64,000 bases of DNA, taken from the NCBI RefSeq assembly GCF_001656295.1, contig NZ_LXHE01000005.1, forward strand, positions 1 to 64,000. Direction: 5' to 3'. Under the pieces are notes generated by a model. It searched no databases. It was not told the origin of the DNA and saw only the letters and a list, made by a program, of their open reading frames with translations. Position numbers and translations under genes: made by a program. This document shows positions 1-7,969 of this stretch, one piece after another. Numbering within the stretch: position 1 is the first letter of the stretch; every line of letters starts with the position of its first letter. The DNA is from Moraxella catarrhalis. Its GTDB lineage: Bacteria; Pseudomonadota; Gammaproteobacteria; Pseudomonadales; Moraxellaceae.

Positions 1-62
1 TAAGTAATCCGCCAAATTAATGTTATGATATTATCAACTACCCATCATAACATTAAACACAA

Positions 63-488
63 ATGAAAATCAGCACCATTGAACTAACAGACACTCAAAA
101 ACAAGCACTTGAGCAAGGCTACAAACTAGGCGAAACAGCAGTCTATCGACAACGATGTCATCTCATTCTACTCAAAAGCCAAGGCTACAAAGCTAAAGAT
201 ATAGCAAACATACTAGACACCAACATCCAAAGTGTCTATAACTGGATCAAACGCTACCGAGAGCATGGCATACAAGGACTACAAACCAAACTAGGACAAG
301 GCAGAAAAGCCATACTCACCCATGAGCATGAACAAATCGTCAAAGACTGTATTAGCCGAGAACACCAACGAGTTAAACTCATTATGAATGAACTCACTGA
401 GCAAACAGGTAAACAATTTAGCCAACGCACCCTTGAGCATTTTTTAAAAGTCTTGGCTACACCTACAAACGCATCCGAATGCGACTAA
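63..488 (+). CDS. IS630 transposase OrfA (N-terminal DNA-binding part)
   Basis: The 141-residue product has helix-turn-helix features typical of the IS630 N-terminus (AKDIANILDTNIQSVYNWIK, about residues 41-60). It binds the terminal repeats as part of the transposase. The frame contains the heptamer T TTT TTA at 440-446, in the register of a canonical -1 slippery site, about 40 nt before its own stop. A -1 shift there joins it smoothly to OrfB: residues ending EHFLK run into SLGYTYKRIRMRLKG, as in single-frame IS630 transposases. Unshifted translation would give only this short product. No stem-loop stimulator was verified. Confidence 0.85.
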   Translation: MKISTIELTDTQKQALEQGYKLGETAVYRQRCHLILLKSQGYKAKDIANILDTNIQSVYNWIKRYREHGIQGLQTKLGQGRKAILTHEHEQIVKDCISREHQRVKLIMNELTEQTGKQFSQRTLEHFLKVLATPTNASECD

Positions 489-1084
489 AAGGGCAATGTC
501 ACCTAAAACTATACCAACTTAAAAAACAGCAACTTGCCATACTTGAGAACTTAAGCCAAAACAACCACATCGACCTATACTACGGCGATGAAACCAAAAT
601 CAGTCAAACAGGCTATGTACCCTATGGTTGGCAACACAAGGATGAAAACATCAGCATTTCTGTGCAACGGGGTAAAGATATTAACTGTTTTGGTCTACTC
701 TCAAGAACCATGCAGTTTCATTACCAACTAAGCGAAACGAATATGACGGCTAATGATATACTTACCTTTATTGATGAGATATCATTAAAAATTAACAAAT
801 ACACGGTACTTGTATTAGATAATGCCAGAGTCCATACTGCCAAAGTGATTCAAAAGCGGTTAAAGATTTGGCAACAGCGTGGTTTGTTTATCTTTTATTT
901 ACCGCCTTACAGTCCACAGCTTAATATTATTGAGCGTTTATGGAAAGAGGTAAAACAAGGCTGGCTTAGACCGTGTGATTATGTCGATTTCGATTCACTG
1001 CGTTACGGTGTAAATCGTGTTTTTGCTAATATCGGTTCAATGTTAAACTTGAACTTTAAACAGTTTATTAATGTAATTATTTAA
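479..1084 (+). CDS. IS630 transposase OrfB (DDE catalytic part)
   Basis: The 201-residue frame carries the IS630/Tc1-like DDE residues: the first Asp in YYGDET, the second in VLVLDNARVH, and the Glu in LPPYSPQLNIIERLW. The frame is open upstream of its first Met through 446, so it is probably made as an OrfAB fusion by -1 frameshifting at 440-446 and not from an independent start. The stop codon lies inside the right terminal repeat. The catalytic part looks intact, so the element may still be mobile. Confidence 0.88.
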   Translation: MRLKGQCHLKLYQLKKQQLAILENLSQNNHIDLYYGDETKISQTGYVPYGWQHKDENISISVQRGKDINCFGLLSRTMQFHYQLSETNMTANDILTFIDEISLKINKYTVLVLDNARVHTAKVIQKRLKIWQQRGLFIFYLPPYSPQLNIIERLWKEVKQGWLRPCDYVDFDSLRYGVNRVFANIGSMLNLNFKQFINVII

Positions 1085-1101
1085 TTTTGTCGGATTACTT
1101 A

Positions 1102-1162
1102 TATAAAATAAAATATATAAAAAACCACAAATAGCAAGAATGATACAAAAATTCCTAATCAT
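1102..1162 (-). pseudogene. Tiny membrane immunity-like peptide, cut by IS630
   Basis: An ATG at 1162 opens a frame beginning MIRNFCIILAICGFLYI that runs directly into the IS630 right end. It is clearly related to the 32-residue peptide at 44138-44236 (MIRCFFIILAVGAFIW). In both places the ATG overlaps the stop of a toxin tail as AATGATTAG or the equivalent. The hydrophobic sequence suggests one membrane span. The role as an immunity peptide is inferred from position only. Confidence 0.5.
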
Positions 1163-1208
1163 TCTTTTTACATAAGTCGTGATTGTTCTCGCAAGTTTTA
1201 GTCTTTAA
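1155..1208 (-). pseudogene. CDI toxin C-terminal tail fragment
   Basis: A short open stretch ends CENNHDLCKKND followed by TAG. The toxin tail at 44229-44400 ends CESNYDLCKKDD, so this is the last part of a related cdiA-CT whose upstream part has been replaced. It overlaps the start of the tiny putative immunity gene at 1162. Confidence 0.45.
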
Positions 1209-1249
1209 TTACCCTATAAATACAATCGTCAACTATATCTTTCATAAAA

Positions 1250-1441
1250 TCATTTTCTTATTTGCTTAATCATATCTTTCAAAGATATTAAAATATATTT
1301 AAATGTATCCTTTGCATGAAAAATTGCTGTTATAAATAATAATACAAACAAAAATATTCTTACATTATCTGCAAAATATTTACCAAAAAAAACCAAAACA
1401 GAACCAAGAAAGAAATATATAAAATTAATTTTTTTATTCAT
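1250..1441 (-). CDS. Small membrane protein, putative CDI immunity protein
   Basis: The 63-residue product starts MNKKINFIYFFLGS. It has two hydrophobic stretches (about residues 5-22 and 27-45) and a basic tail ending KQIRK. It begins 2 nt after the stop of the VENN-type toxin at 1444-2412, which is the position of a cdiI gene. No family is recognised. An inner-membrane location suggests that the cognate toxin acts at or passes through the inner membrane. The immunity role is inferred from position. Confidence 0.55.
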   Translation of the reverse strand: MNKKINFIYFFLGSVLVFFGKYFADNVRIFLFVLLFITAIFHAKDTFKYILISLKDMIKQIRK

Positions 1442-1443
1442 GT

Positions 1444-2412
1444 TTATTTACACTCTTTTTCTGTTTGCACCGAACAAAACTTTATAGCTAAACCAAAATC
1501 AGCTCCTGATGATGCTCCTCCATGATACCCCACCGAACCATTACTATACAAAGACACATTACCTTTCACTCCTGCAATAGGAACTACAGCACCATCAATT
1601 GAAACGCCATAATATTTCTCTCCTGGTGTAAGATTTCCAGTTGCCAACTCTTGATTAAAGCCAGCCGATCCGCCAACTCTTGGTCCAAGCAAAAAGCAAG
1701 TTGCATCAACTGTACAAGCATTACCCTTAATGTCCGTAGCAATACCCCTGCTTTGAGCAAACCCAAATAGTGCCACTCCTGAGGCTTCAACAGAAGTTGT
1801 AGTATTTATCCCAGATGTTGCATTATTGACGACATTGCGAGCATAATCCCCCAAATAATCATTTCTTGGTTGACAATCACTTGCACTCGGATTTGCCTGA
1901 CAACGCTCCATTTTTGTAATAGCATGATTGATATCTGATGTAGTCATACCAAAACTCTCTGCAGTCCAAGTGTAGTTATTATTCTCTACCCCCACTTTCC
2001 CAACCTCAGAAGCACTCACAGCATCAGTAGTATTGCCATCAGTCGCTGTATAAGCTGTTGTTACTGTGGTAAGGTTTAGAATGCTTGTGATGGTGTCTTT
2101 CTGGTCTTGGGTGAGTAGTTCTGGGTCTTTGGTGCCATACAGATAATCCGCCAAGGCAGGTGCAGCCACTTCACTACTTGCTCCTGATAGAGCACCAGTT
2201 GTGATGTTGTTGCCTGTGGCATAACTTACCGCAGCACCTAGTATGGCATGAGCCAGTAGATGATTAGCTGATTGCTCTTCTGGTCTATTACCATTGTCTA
2301 ATTGGTTTAGTGCTTTATTACCTTTAAAGTATTGCCCAATCTGATAAGCAAGCTCTGGGCTTGCTGCTCTTGAGACATCCCCTATGATACCGTTTGAGTT
2401 GGGGGCGTACAA
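1444..2412 (-). CDS. Orphan CdiA C-terminal toxin module, VENN type
   Basis: This is a 322-residue fragment of a FhaB/CdiA-type protein. The first 140 residues are the conserved pretoxin region (AHAILGAAVSYATGNN, TKDPELLTQDQKDTI). It is closed by the VENN motif at residues 142-145, about 1978-1989. The remaining roughly 175 residues are the variable toxin, a Gly-rich domain ending VQTEKECK. In CDI systems VENN marks where toxin tips are exchanged. The frame is open without a stop back to about 2475, where it abuts the stop of the preceding immunity gene, and there is no convincing start codon. It is therefore a silent orphan cassette unless recombined into a full cdiA. The toxin activity is not recognised. 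Confidence 0.75.
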   Translation of the reverse strand: MYAPNSNGIIGDVSRAASPELAYQIGQYFKGNKALNQLDNGNRPEEQSANHLLAHAILGAAVSYATGNNITTGALSGASSEVAAPALADYLYGTKDPELLTQDQKDTITSILNLTTVTTAYTATDGNTTDAVSASEVGKVGVENNNYTWTAESFGMTTSDINHAITKMERCQANPSASDCQPRNDYLGDYARNVVNNATSGINTTTSVEASGVALFGFAQSRGIATDIKGNACTVDATCFLLGPRVGGSAGFNQELATGNLTPGEKYYGVSIDGAVVPIAGVKGNVSLYSNGSVGYHGGASSGADFGLAIKFCSVQTEKECK

Positions 2413-2470
2413 GGCTGATGTGATGCCATCGAAGAGTCTTAGGTTATCGTCTATTTGCTTGGCTTTGGTT

Positions 2471-2887
2471 TCAAGTTCTGTTTTTCTTGTACTGGGTTAA
2501 ATAGGACAACAGAGCCATAAAAAGCAATGTTGATGGTATTGATATCGAAAGATAAGACAGTGTTTCATCTATAATTGTATTGTAGAAACGAAAACTAGGG
2601 GCTTTAAAAATCAGAAAACCATAAATGATTATCAATAAAAATGAAATCACATTTTTTAACCATTTATTTCTTATTCCCCACTGAATAAAAGACACAAGAA
2701 GCAAGACTGGAGAGAATAGCAAACTGCTAACTAGACTTATTGCAAATGCCGTACACAACATAGTAGCTATATCGGCAAAATGATCTGTAGTTGTAACAAA
2801 AAAAAACAACCAAATCATCAGTGCTGAAAAATAGAAAGCTACAAAAACTAAAAATAATGTTTTAAAAAATAAAGCTTCAGTTCTCAT
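2471..2887 (-). CDS. Polytopic membrane protein, second CDI immunity candidate
   Basis: About 138 residues, starting MRTEALFFKTLFLVF, with four predicted hydrophobic spans. I chose the ATG at 2887, which overlaps the end of the upstream gene by 11 nt. The C-terminal half (IIIYGFLIFKAPSF) resembles that of its neighbour at 2877-3362 (FECYGYFLFGYPDT), so the two look like tandem paralogues. Its stop runs directly into pretoxin sequence of the next cassette. A role protecting the inner membrane is inferred. Confidence 0.55.
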   Translation of the reverse strand: MRTEALFFKTLFLVFVAFYFSALMIWLFFFVTTTDHFADIATMLCTAFAISLVSSLLFSPVLLLVSFIQWGIRNKWLKNVISFLLIIIYGFLIFKAPSFRFYNTIIDETLSYLSISIPSTLLFMALLSYLTQYKKNRT

Positions 2888-3362
2888 GGCTTGCACCTCT
2901 GTTGTTCTTATTTTTTAAATATCCGTTATTTAGCTTTATACCCACATAATTAACATCGATTATAAATACAATCAATAAAAAAATAACTGTCATCGGAATA
3001 GAATATATAAAATACTGTGTCTGTAATATATATAACAATGATCCATTGAAGTAATTAGTATCTGGATAACCGAATAAAAAATAACCATAACATTCAAATA
3101 ATACAAAATTAATGAGATAACTTATTTTATTATTTATTAATAATCTGACCAGTGCAAGCAAAATAAAAACTGGAAATGAAAATACCAGCATTATAATTAG
3201 AAAAGCCATCAATCCTTTTAAATTCAAAATAAATTCCATACCAAAATTATCAAAAAATTTTGGATACATTAAGTAAAAAAATGGAATAATACAAATTGAG
3301 TAACAAATGGAAAACCCTGATATAATTTCTAAAAGGATGTAAAAATAATTTTTTCTTTTCAT
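2877..3362 (-). CDS. Polytopic membrane immunity protein candidate
   Basis: The 161-residue, strongly hydrophobic protein has about four spans. Its ATG overlaps the stop of the toxin gene at 3359 as ATGA, so translation is probably coupled, as is typical for cdiA/cdiI pairs. It is related to the gene just downstream. Polytopic immunity proteins are known for CDI toxins that act in the cell membrane, and the match of location and topology suggests the same here. No named immunity family is recognised. Confidence 0.6.
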   Translation of the reverse strand: MKRKNYFYILLEIISGFSICYSICIIPFFYLMYPKFFDNFGMEFILNLKGLMAFLIIMLVFSFPVFILLALVRLLINNKISYLINFVLFECYGYFLFGYPDTNYFNGSLLYILQTQYFIYSIPMTVIFLLIVFIIDVNYVGIKLNNGYLKNKNNRGASHEN

Positions 3363-4810
3363 GGTTTACATCCTTGTCCTTCGCTGTAACCCAAGAGTTT
3401 ACAACCATATCTAATTCTTGAACTTTTATCCAGTATATCTATTCCACCAGGTTGTGTTTGCTCTTCTTCAATAAATTTTCCTGTGTATTTACGATTTTCA
3501 CTATCCGTCATCCAGCTTGAAAATCCTCTAAATTTATCTTTGTCAGATAAATACTTTTCATGAATCGGTTGTAATAATACTTGCTCATCACGCAATTGTT
3601 TAATATCCCATTGCATGGCATTTGGACGATTATTATACAAATGCTTAAAATTATTAAATCCTCCTTTCATCAAGGCGTCGCCAGCTTCTTTTCGCCAATC
3701 ATAAATATGTTTTGGATTGCCAGAAAAAACACTACCCATACCAAATGTTACATAGGAAAGATTACCATCAGCCCCCAAGCCTGTGAATTTTGCACGAGAC
3801 ACTTTATCAGCTCCACCAAACCATCTAGCACCCACACCTAAATTTTTTTCGTACTGATTACTTGCAGCAAAGAAATTTGCTCTATTATCAATAGTATTAA
3901 AATAATTAACAAATCTTGTATTGGCATTAGGAGTATTATATAAATAATTAAAAGTTTGTTTAGAAGTTCGTGAAACATCACTTTTCATTACCGACCAAGC
4001 TTCTTGCATTGCAATGTATTGAATTTGACTTGATATGGCTGTACGACACGCGTCACTGGTTGGATTATTTGAGCATAATTGCTCAGCTTCTTTATCTAAA
4101 CGCTGGCTGAGTTGTTCGGCTTCTTCAATAGTTAACTGCCCCTTTCTAACTTTTTCTAAGGATACATGACTCAAATAATTCCACTCAACCTGCCCCACAT
4201 TATTCACCGTGCTTGCTGTACTGTCGCCAACGGTTGCACCAATGCCTGCTGATAGGGCAAGTAGGGCAGTATCTCTGACTTCTTTGTCAAAACCTTGTTC
4301 TTTTAGATACTCATCAATCTTTGGGATGGTATAAGCGGTTGTGCCTGCTGATAGTCCACCCTCCACCGTCCCCGTTGCAAGCAGTCCCATTGCTGTATGT
4401 AGTGCGGTGCGATAAACCCCACCTTCACTCCATTTATCAATCTCTTTGATGGTATTTTGATATTCATCAGAGGTGATGTCAATGTTTTTGTTATTAAGTT
4501 CGTCTAGGTTTTGAATGAGTTTAAAAGCTTGCTTGTCAGCAAACTTTGCCACTGTCTTTGGTGCTTCTTTACTAAACTCTGTGGTAATCACCACCTGAGC
4601 ATTTAACTCTTTAAGTGCTTGCTCTTGGTTAAAGTCATTGATGAGGATTGGGTTAAGCTGGTTTTGAACTTCTTCTTGTTTGAAGTTACCTGTGTTGATA
4701 TGGCTAAGCCCTGCTTGGTCAGTGATGGCAGTGTGGGTGGTACTGGTTTTATTGACTGGGTCTATTTTACCATAGCCGATGCTCTGTAGGGCATTATTGT
4801 TACACACCAT
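3359..4810 (-). CDS. Orphan CdiA C-terminal toxin module, VQWNYLSH type
   Basis: The 483-residue module begins at an ATG within a long inverted repeat. Residues 1-200 are FhaB/CdiA pretoxin sequence (ITDQAGLSHIN, EIDKWSEGGVYRTALHTAMG, DKEVRDTALLALSAG). The junction is NNVGQVEWNYLSH, about residues 203-215. The variable C-terminus has IDNRANFFAA and EAGDALMKGGFNNFKHLYNN, which match the toxins at 6856 and 46265 as distant relatives (ERANYFGA, EAGDAIMKNG). It is followed by two overlapping polytopic membrane genes. A membrane-acting toxin is inferred. It has no signal peptide or filament of its own. Confidence 0.75.
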   Translation of the reverse strand: MVCNNNALQSIGYGKIDPVNKTSTTHTAITDQAGLSHINTGNFKQEEVQNQLNPILINDFNQEQALKELNAQVVITTEFSKEAPKTVAKFADKQAFKLIQNLDELNNKNIDITSDEYQNTIKEIDKWSEGGVYRTALHTAMGLLATGTVEGGLSAGTTAYTIPKIDEYLKEQGFDKEVRDTALLALSAGIGATVGDSTASTVNNVGQVEWNYLSHVSLEKVRKGQLTIEEAEQLSQRLDKEAEQLCSNNPTSDACRTAISSQIQYIAMQEAWSVMKSDVSRTSKQTFNYLYNTPNANTRFVNYFNTIDNRANFFAASNQYEKNLGVGARWFGGADKVSRAKFTGLGADGNLSYVTFGMGSVFSGNPKHIYDWRKEAGDALMKGGFNNFKHLYNNRPNAMQWDIKQLRDEQVLLQPIHEKYLSDKDKFRGFSSWMTDSENRKYTGKFIEEEQTQPGGIDILDKSSRIRYGCKLLGYSEGQGCKP

Positions 4811-4833
4811 TAAAAATTACTTTAATGGTGTGT
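4802..4833. repeat. 13-bp perfect inverted repeat at a cassette start
   Basis: ACACACCATTAAA (4802-4814) and TTTAATGGTGTGT (4821-4833) form a perfect 13-bp stem with a 6-nt loop. It covers the first codon of the module at 3359-4810 and lies just after the immunity gene of the upstream cassette. There is no T-tract on either strand, so a simple terminator is unlikely. It may be a recombination or insertion scar. Confidence 0.6.
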
Positions 4834-4858
4834 TGTACATATTCTACCATACTAATAG

Positions 4859-5128
4859 CTAAAGAACTGATGCTCCATACAGTAATATTGCAAAATACTC
4901 TTTAATAGTAATAAATATAATAATAAATACCCAATAGTAGTTATTTATCCTTGGAAATAATTTTGATATAGTATAATAAAAAAATAAAAGCACAATACTA
5001 ATAGCAAAATAATAGTGAAAAACCTTAAATAAAAAATGATTTTTAAAAGGCTCAAAGGCTAAACCCATATTAAATATGATAATAAAATCAACAGCCATCA
5101 AAAGAAATATTTTTTCAAACTTATTCAT
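4859..5128 (-). CDS. Membrane protein, putative CDI immunity protein
   Basis: The 89-residue product has three hydrophobic spans (AVDFIIIFNMGLAF; YYFAISIVLLFFYY; WVFIIIFITIKEY). Its ATG overlaps the TGA of the upstream toxin fragment as ATGA, so it sits in the immunity position with coupled translation. No family is recognised. The partner toxin belongs to the FGNGxGD group, which pairs here with small membrane proteins. Confidence 0.55.
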   Translation of the reverse strand: MNKFEKIFLLMAVDFIIIFNMGLAFEPFKNHFLFKVFHYYFAISIVLLFFYYTISKLFPRINNYYWVFIIIFITIKEYFAILLYGASVL

Positions 5129-5302
5129 CTATCTGACCTTATCAACTTTTTAAATTTTTTAATAGAATCTTCTTTATTGTCCCATAGTTTGAATTCACCA
5201 AAAAATTTTCCAGAACCAGAATGACGAATATCATAGCTTGTATTGTCACCATTTCCGTTGCCAAAATCTGGCCAAGGATGAATATCATACCAGTGCAGCA
5301 CC
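5125..5302 (-). pseudogene. Orphan CDI toxin C-terminal fragment (FGNGxGD group)
   Basis: The open stretch contains WYDIHPWPDFGNGNGDNTS and ends KKLIRSDR. The same core occurs in the toxins at 5397-6347 (DPYIHFGNGRGDNT), 44534-44995 (DPYIDFGSGLGDRTS) and 43916-44104 (PDFGNGNGNKT). Only the last 60 or so residues remain here and no plausible start lies upstream, so it is a silent cassette tip. The toxin activity is unknown. Confidence 0.6.
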
Positions 5303-5407
5303 TTAATAAAAGCTCGTAACATAGAAACCAAGCCACAAATATGATACATATAGAAAGAAAAAGAACAGCAACAAAATAATTGTAATTTTTAAAAATTTAT
5401 TTTGCAT
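5303..5407 (-). CDS. Tiny single-span membrane peptide, putative immunity peptide
   Basis: This 34-residue frame starts MQNKFLKITIILLLFFFF and overlaps the end of the toxin gene at 5397 by 11 nt (toxin GAT GCA AAA TAA; peptide ATG CAA AAT AAA). It is one hydrophobic helix with a short polar N-terminus. Peptides of similar size and position follow related toxins at 44138-44236 and 44431-44523. That repetition argues for a real gene, although its length alone would not. Confidence 0.5.
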   Translation of the reverse strand: MQNKFLKITIILLLFFFFLYVSYLWLGFYVTSFY

Positions 5408-6347
5408 CACAAACACCCCTGTTTCTTTCACATAAGTTTTTGGAGTTATTGTACAACTCTAAAGATGTATTTATTGGCTCTCCCCACGTATATATCCCAG
5501 CACGACCAATAGGAATCGTGTAATCTGTATAAGGGATGGGTGCCCTGTAATGAACATTTTTTCTATTGATGATATTTGTGTTATCTCCACGACCATTACC
5601 AAAGTGTATATATGGATCTACATCGTATGCTTTATGTCCAGATGCGTTTGACGGTGGATAGTAATTATAAGTTCCTGCATTGGTTGGATCTCTGACAATT
5701 CTAGTGTAGTCATCATCACTTAAAATACCGTCTTTTGTGTCAATAATAATTTCCATTTGTCCATTATTATGAACAAACTTTTTATACCTATAATTACCAT
5801 TAGGTAATTTCTGCGGAACACCATTGGAGTCGTAGTTATGAAAGGCGTTTTGATAATCTTCCATCAAGTCCCAGTCACTACGATTTGCTTTAAACGACTC
5901 TTCCGCTCCTTTGTTCCAATCCCTTCTTTGTATTACGTGCAAATAATAAAACTGATGACAATCCTTACCTGCACGGCAGTTTGCATAAGCCGTATCAAAA
6001 ACTTTGTCTCTTTGCTTACTAAGATTTTCAAGCTCTTGTATTTCTCGTGTAATTTCTGCACATCTTTGAGATACACAATTGCCATAAGCGTTAGAGAGTC
6101 TGGATTTTTGTTTTCTTAACTCTGTCAATCTTTCATTCTCCCTATGACTCAAATAATTCCACTGCACCTGCCCCACATTGTTAGCAGTACTTGCAGTATC
6201 ACCGCCAACGGTTGCACCAATGCCTGCTGATAGAGCAAGTAGGGCAGTATCTCTGACTTCTTTGTCAAAACCTTGTTCTTTTAGATACTCATCAATCTTT
6301 GGGATGGTGTAAGCGGTTGTGCCTGCTGGTACCGTTCCAACCATCAT
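5397..6347 (-). CDS. Orphan CdiA C-terminal toxin module (FGNGxGD group)
   Basis: The 316-residue module has about 45 residues of pretoxin (TAYTIPKIDEYLKEQGFDKE), then the NNVGQVQWNYLSH junction, then a charged linker rich in Lys, Arg and Glu with paired Cys. A core follows (NGNYRYKKFVHNNGQMEIII; SDDDYTRIVRDPTNAGTYNY), then DPYIHFGNGRGDNT and a tail ending RNRGVCDAK. The core is shared almost base for base with the cassette at 44534. The frame is open upstream to just after the preceding immunity stop near 6390. It is orphan, and its activity is not recognised. Confidence 0.7.
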   Translation of the reverse strand: MMVGTVPAGTTAYTIPKIDEYLKEQGFDKEVRDTALLALSAGIGATVGGDTASTANNVGQVQWNYLSHRENERLTELRKQKSRLSNAYGNCVSQRCAEITREIQELENLSKQRDKVFDTAYANCRAGKDCHQFYYLHVIQRRDWNKGAEESFKANRSDWDLMEDYQNAFHNYDSNGVPQKLPNGNYRYKKFVHNNGQMEIIIDTKDGILSDDDYTRIVRDPTNAGTYNYYPPSNASGHKAYDVDPYIHFGNGRGDNTNIINRKNVHYRAPIPYTDYTIPIGRAGIYTWGEPINTSLELYNNSKNLCERNRGVCDAK

Positions 6348-6389
6348 TCTGTTAGCAAAATCGGTATATACTTTTTTAAATAAGGCATT

Positions 6390-6856
6390 TTAGAATAAAA
6401 GACTGAAAATTTCCTTTCTTGCTGAGTAAATTTGTAAACACAAACAAATCATTACTATGCCATACCAAATAAGTGAAAATATTATGTAAAAATCACTTTT
6501 CATGATATATTTTTTTATTAATAAAAAAATTGCAGGCATCCACCAAAGTAAAGAGAGAATTAACCAAAAGATAAAATCGTCAATATTTTTTGCATAAAAA
6601 AATGGAAAAACAAAATCAATTAATTCAAAATTAAATATTGATAATATTAAAGTCAAAAAAGAAGCATGCTAGGCACGATTGATGCGTATGATAGCCTATC
6701 AATTAACTTTTTGAAATGAGATTTATTTGCCTTATTGTTGATATATCCTATAACCAATAAGGCATAAACAAATAATCCAAAAATACCGACAGTAATCATA
6801 TAAAAAAAATTAAAAAACAAGCTTGCAATCATGAAATTAATGGCAAAATCATTCAT
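6390..6856 (-). pseudogene. Polytopic membrane immunity gene, frameshifted
   Basis: Two frames, MNDFAINFMIASLFF (6653-6856) and the continuation TLILSIFNFELIDF (to 6390), together match the single 45834-46265 immunity protein along its length: YMITVGIFGLFVY with LITFGALSFFLY, and WWMPAIFLLIKKYI with WIMPPIFLIIKPLI. The break lies at a T6 run (complement of 6655-6660), so a one-base slip probably inactivated it. The start overlaps the toxin stop at 6856. An active form would have four spans and would protect against the toxin at 6856-7869. Confidence 0.65.
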
Positions 6857-7869
6857 TATTTTTTACACTCCTGTACCTCAGGCATATCCCCACACCCTTT
6901 ATTGATCCTATCATCAGGATTTAAAAAATCTCCGCCTACTATCTTGTCAACTACAAACCTTGTAGGTAGCAGCCAAGAATTATAATGTCTCTCATGTACC
7001 GCTTGTAACTCTGGGTCATGCTGCTCATTTACCAATCTTCTATAACTCCAACTATTTGTTTCGTTCTGATAATTTTGGTAAATATATTGAAATGCTGATT
7101 TGCCGTTTTTCATAATAGCATCACCAGCCTCAGAAATCCAATCAGAGAAACCAGTATTATCAGCTATATTCAGCTGACCTCTCGAATGTTTTTCCGCCAC
7201 CCTAAACCAAGGCTGATCTGTATAACCATACATAGCTCCAAAGTAGTTTGCTCTTTCGTCTAGAGTGTTGATGGTATGATAGCCACTAGAATTTGCAACT
7301 GATAAAACATTCTGAGTAGATGTTTTAATGTCGCTTGCTTTTCCATAATGATTTCTGTTTTTTCCCACATATTCCAAGGCGTCTTGTATCATGAGATGAC
7401 AACTGGTGCTATTTGGATTGCTTGAGCAAGTGTTTTTTAGTTGCTCATCTTGCTGTCTAGAAATTTCATCATATTTAGCCACATGGGCTGCACAATCTTT
7501 CTTTGTACCAACACACGAAATTTTGTCCTGTAGCTGACGATGTGTCAAATAATTCCACTGCACCTGCCCCACATTATTCACCGTGCTTGCAGTATTACCA
7601 CCAACGGTTGCACCAATGCCTGCTGATAGAGCAAGTAGGGCAGTATCTCTGACTTCTTTGTCAAAACCTTGTTCTTTTAGATACTCATCAATCTTTGGGA
7701 TGGTATAAGCGGTTGTGCCTGCTGATAGTCCACCCTCCACCGTCCCCGTTGCAAGCAGTCCCATTGCTGTATGTAGTGCGGTGCGATAAACCCCACCTTC
7801 ACTCCATTTATCAATCTCTGCTTCTTTTTGCTCTTGGGTGAGCTCTGGGCTTTGGATGATGGCACTCAT
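6856..7869 (-). CDS. Orphan CdiA C-terminal toxin module, VQWNYLTH type
   Basis: The 337-residue frame starts within pretoxin sequence (SPELTQEQKEAEIDKWSEGG). The same frame is open upstream to about 7985 (VQREIDVQVSVTKDFGQ), again with no good start. The junction NNVGQVQWNYLTH lies near residue 105. The toxin starts with a Cys-rich linker (ISCVGTKKDCAAHVAKYDE) and ends PEVQECKK. About 340 bp of it (near 7210-7550) is almost identical to 46640-46976, after which the two toxin tips diverge. Paired with a four-span membrane immunity gene, now frameshifted. Confidence 0.75.
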   Translation of the reverse strand: MSAIIQSPELTQEQKEAEIDKWSEGGVYRTALHTAMGLLATGTVEGGLSAGTTAYTIPKIDEYLKEQGFDKEVRDTALLALSAGIGATVGGNTASTVNNVGQVQWNYLTHRQLQDKISCVGTKKDCAAHVAKYDEISRQQDEQLKNTCSSNPNSTSCHLMIQDALEYVGKNRNHYGKASDIKTSTQNVLSVANSSGYHTINTLDERANYFGAMYGYTDQPWFRVAEKHSRGQLNIADNTGFSDWISEAGDAIMKNGKSAFQYIYQNYQNETNSWSYRRLVNEQHDPELQAVHERHYNSWLLPTRFVVDKIVGGDFLNPDDRINKGCGDMPEVQECKK

Positions 7870-7969
7870 GCGACTTTCTGAGAAGTCGGCAACTACTTTT
7901 GGAGCATGTTGTCCAAAGTCTTTAGTGACCGATACTTGAACATCAATCTCCCTTTGTACCTTATCCTTA

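Larger units (their letters stand above)
1..1101 (+). mobile_element. IS630-family insertion sequence, complete
   Basis: The ends match as terminal inverted repeats: TAAGTAATCCGCCAAATTA at 1-19 and, on the other strand at 1082-1101, TAAGTAATCCGACAAAATTA. Both start with TA, the usual IS630 target duplication. Two overlapping reading frames between them encode a DDE transposase. The right end lies inside a tiny putative immunity gene on the minus strand (1102-1162), so the element landed in an orphan CDI cassette. The left flank lies outside the window. Confidence 0.9.

Noticed and set aside
6655-6660. Phase-variable T tract in the immunity gene
   Set aside because: Six T is too short to expect frequent switching; simple decay is more likely.
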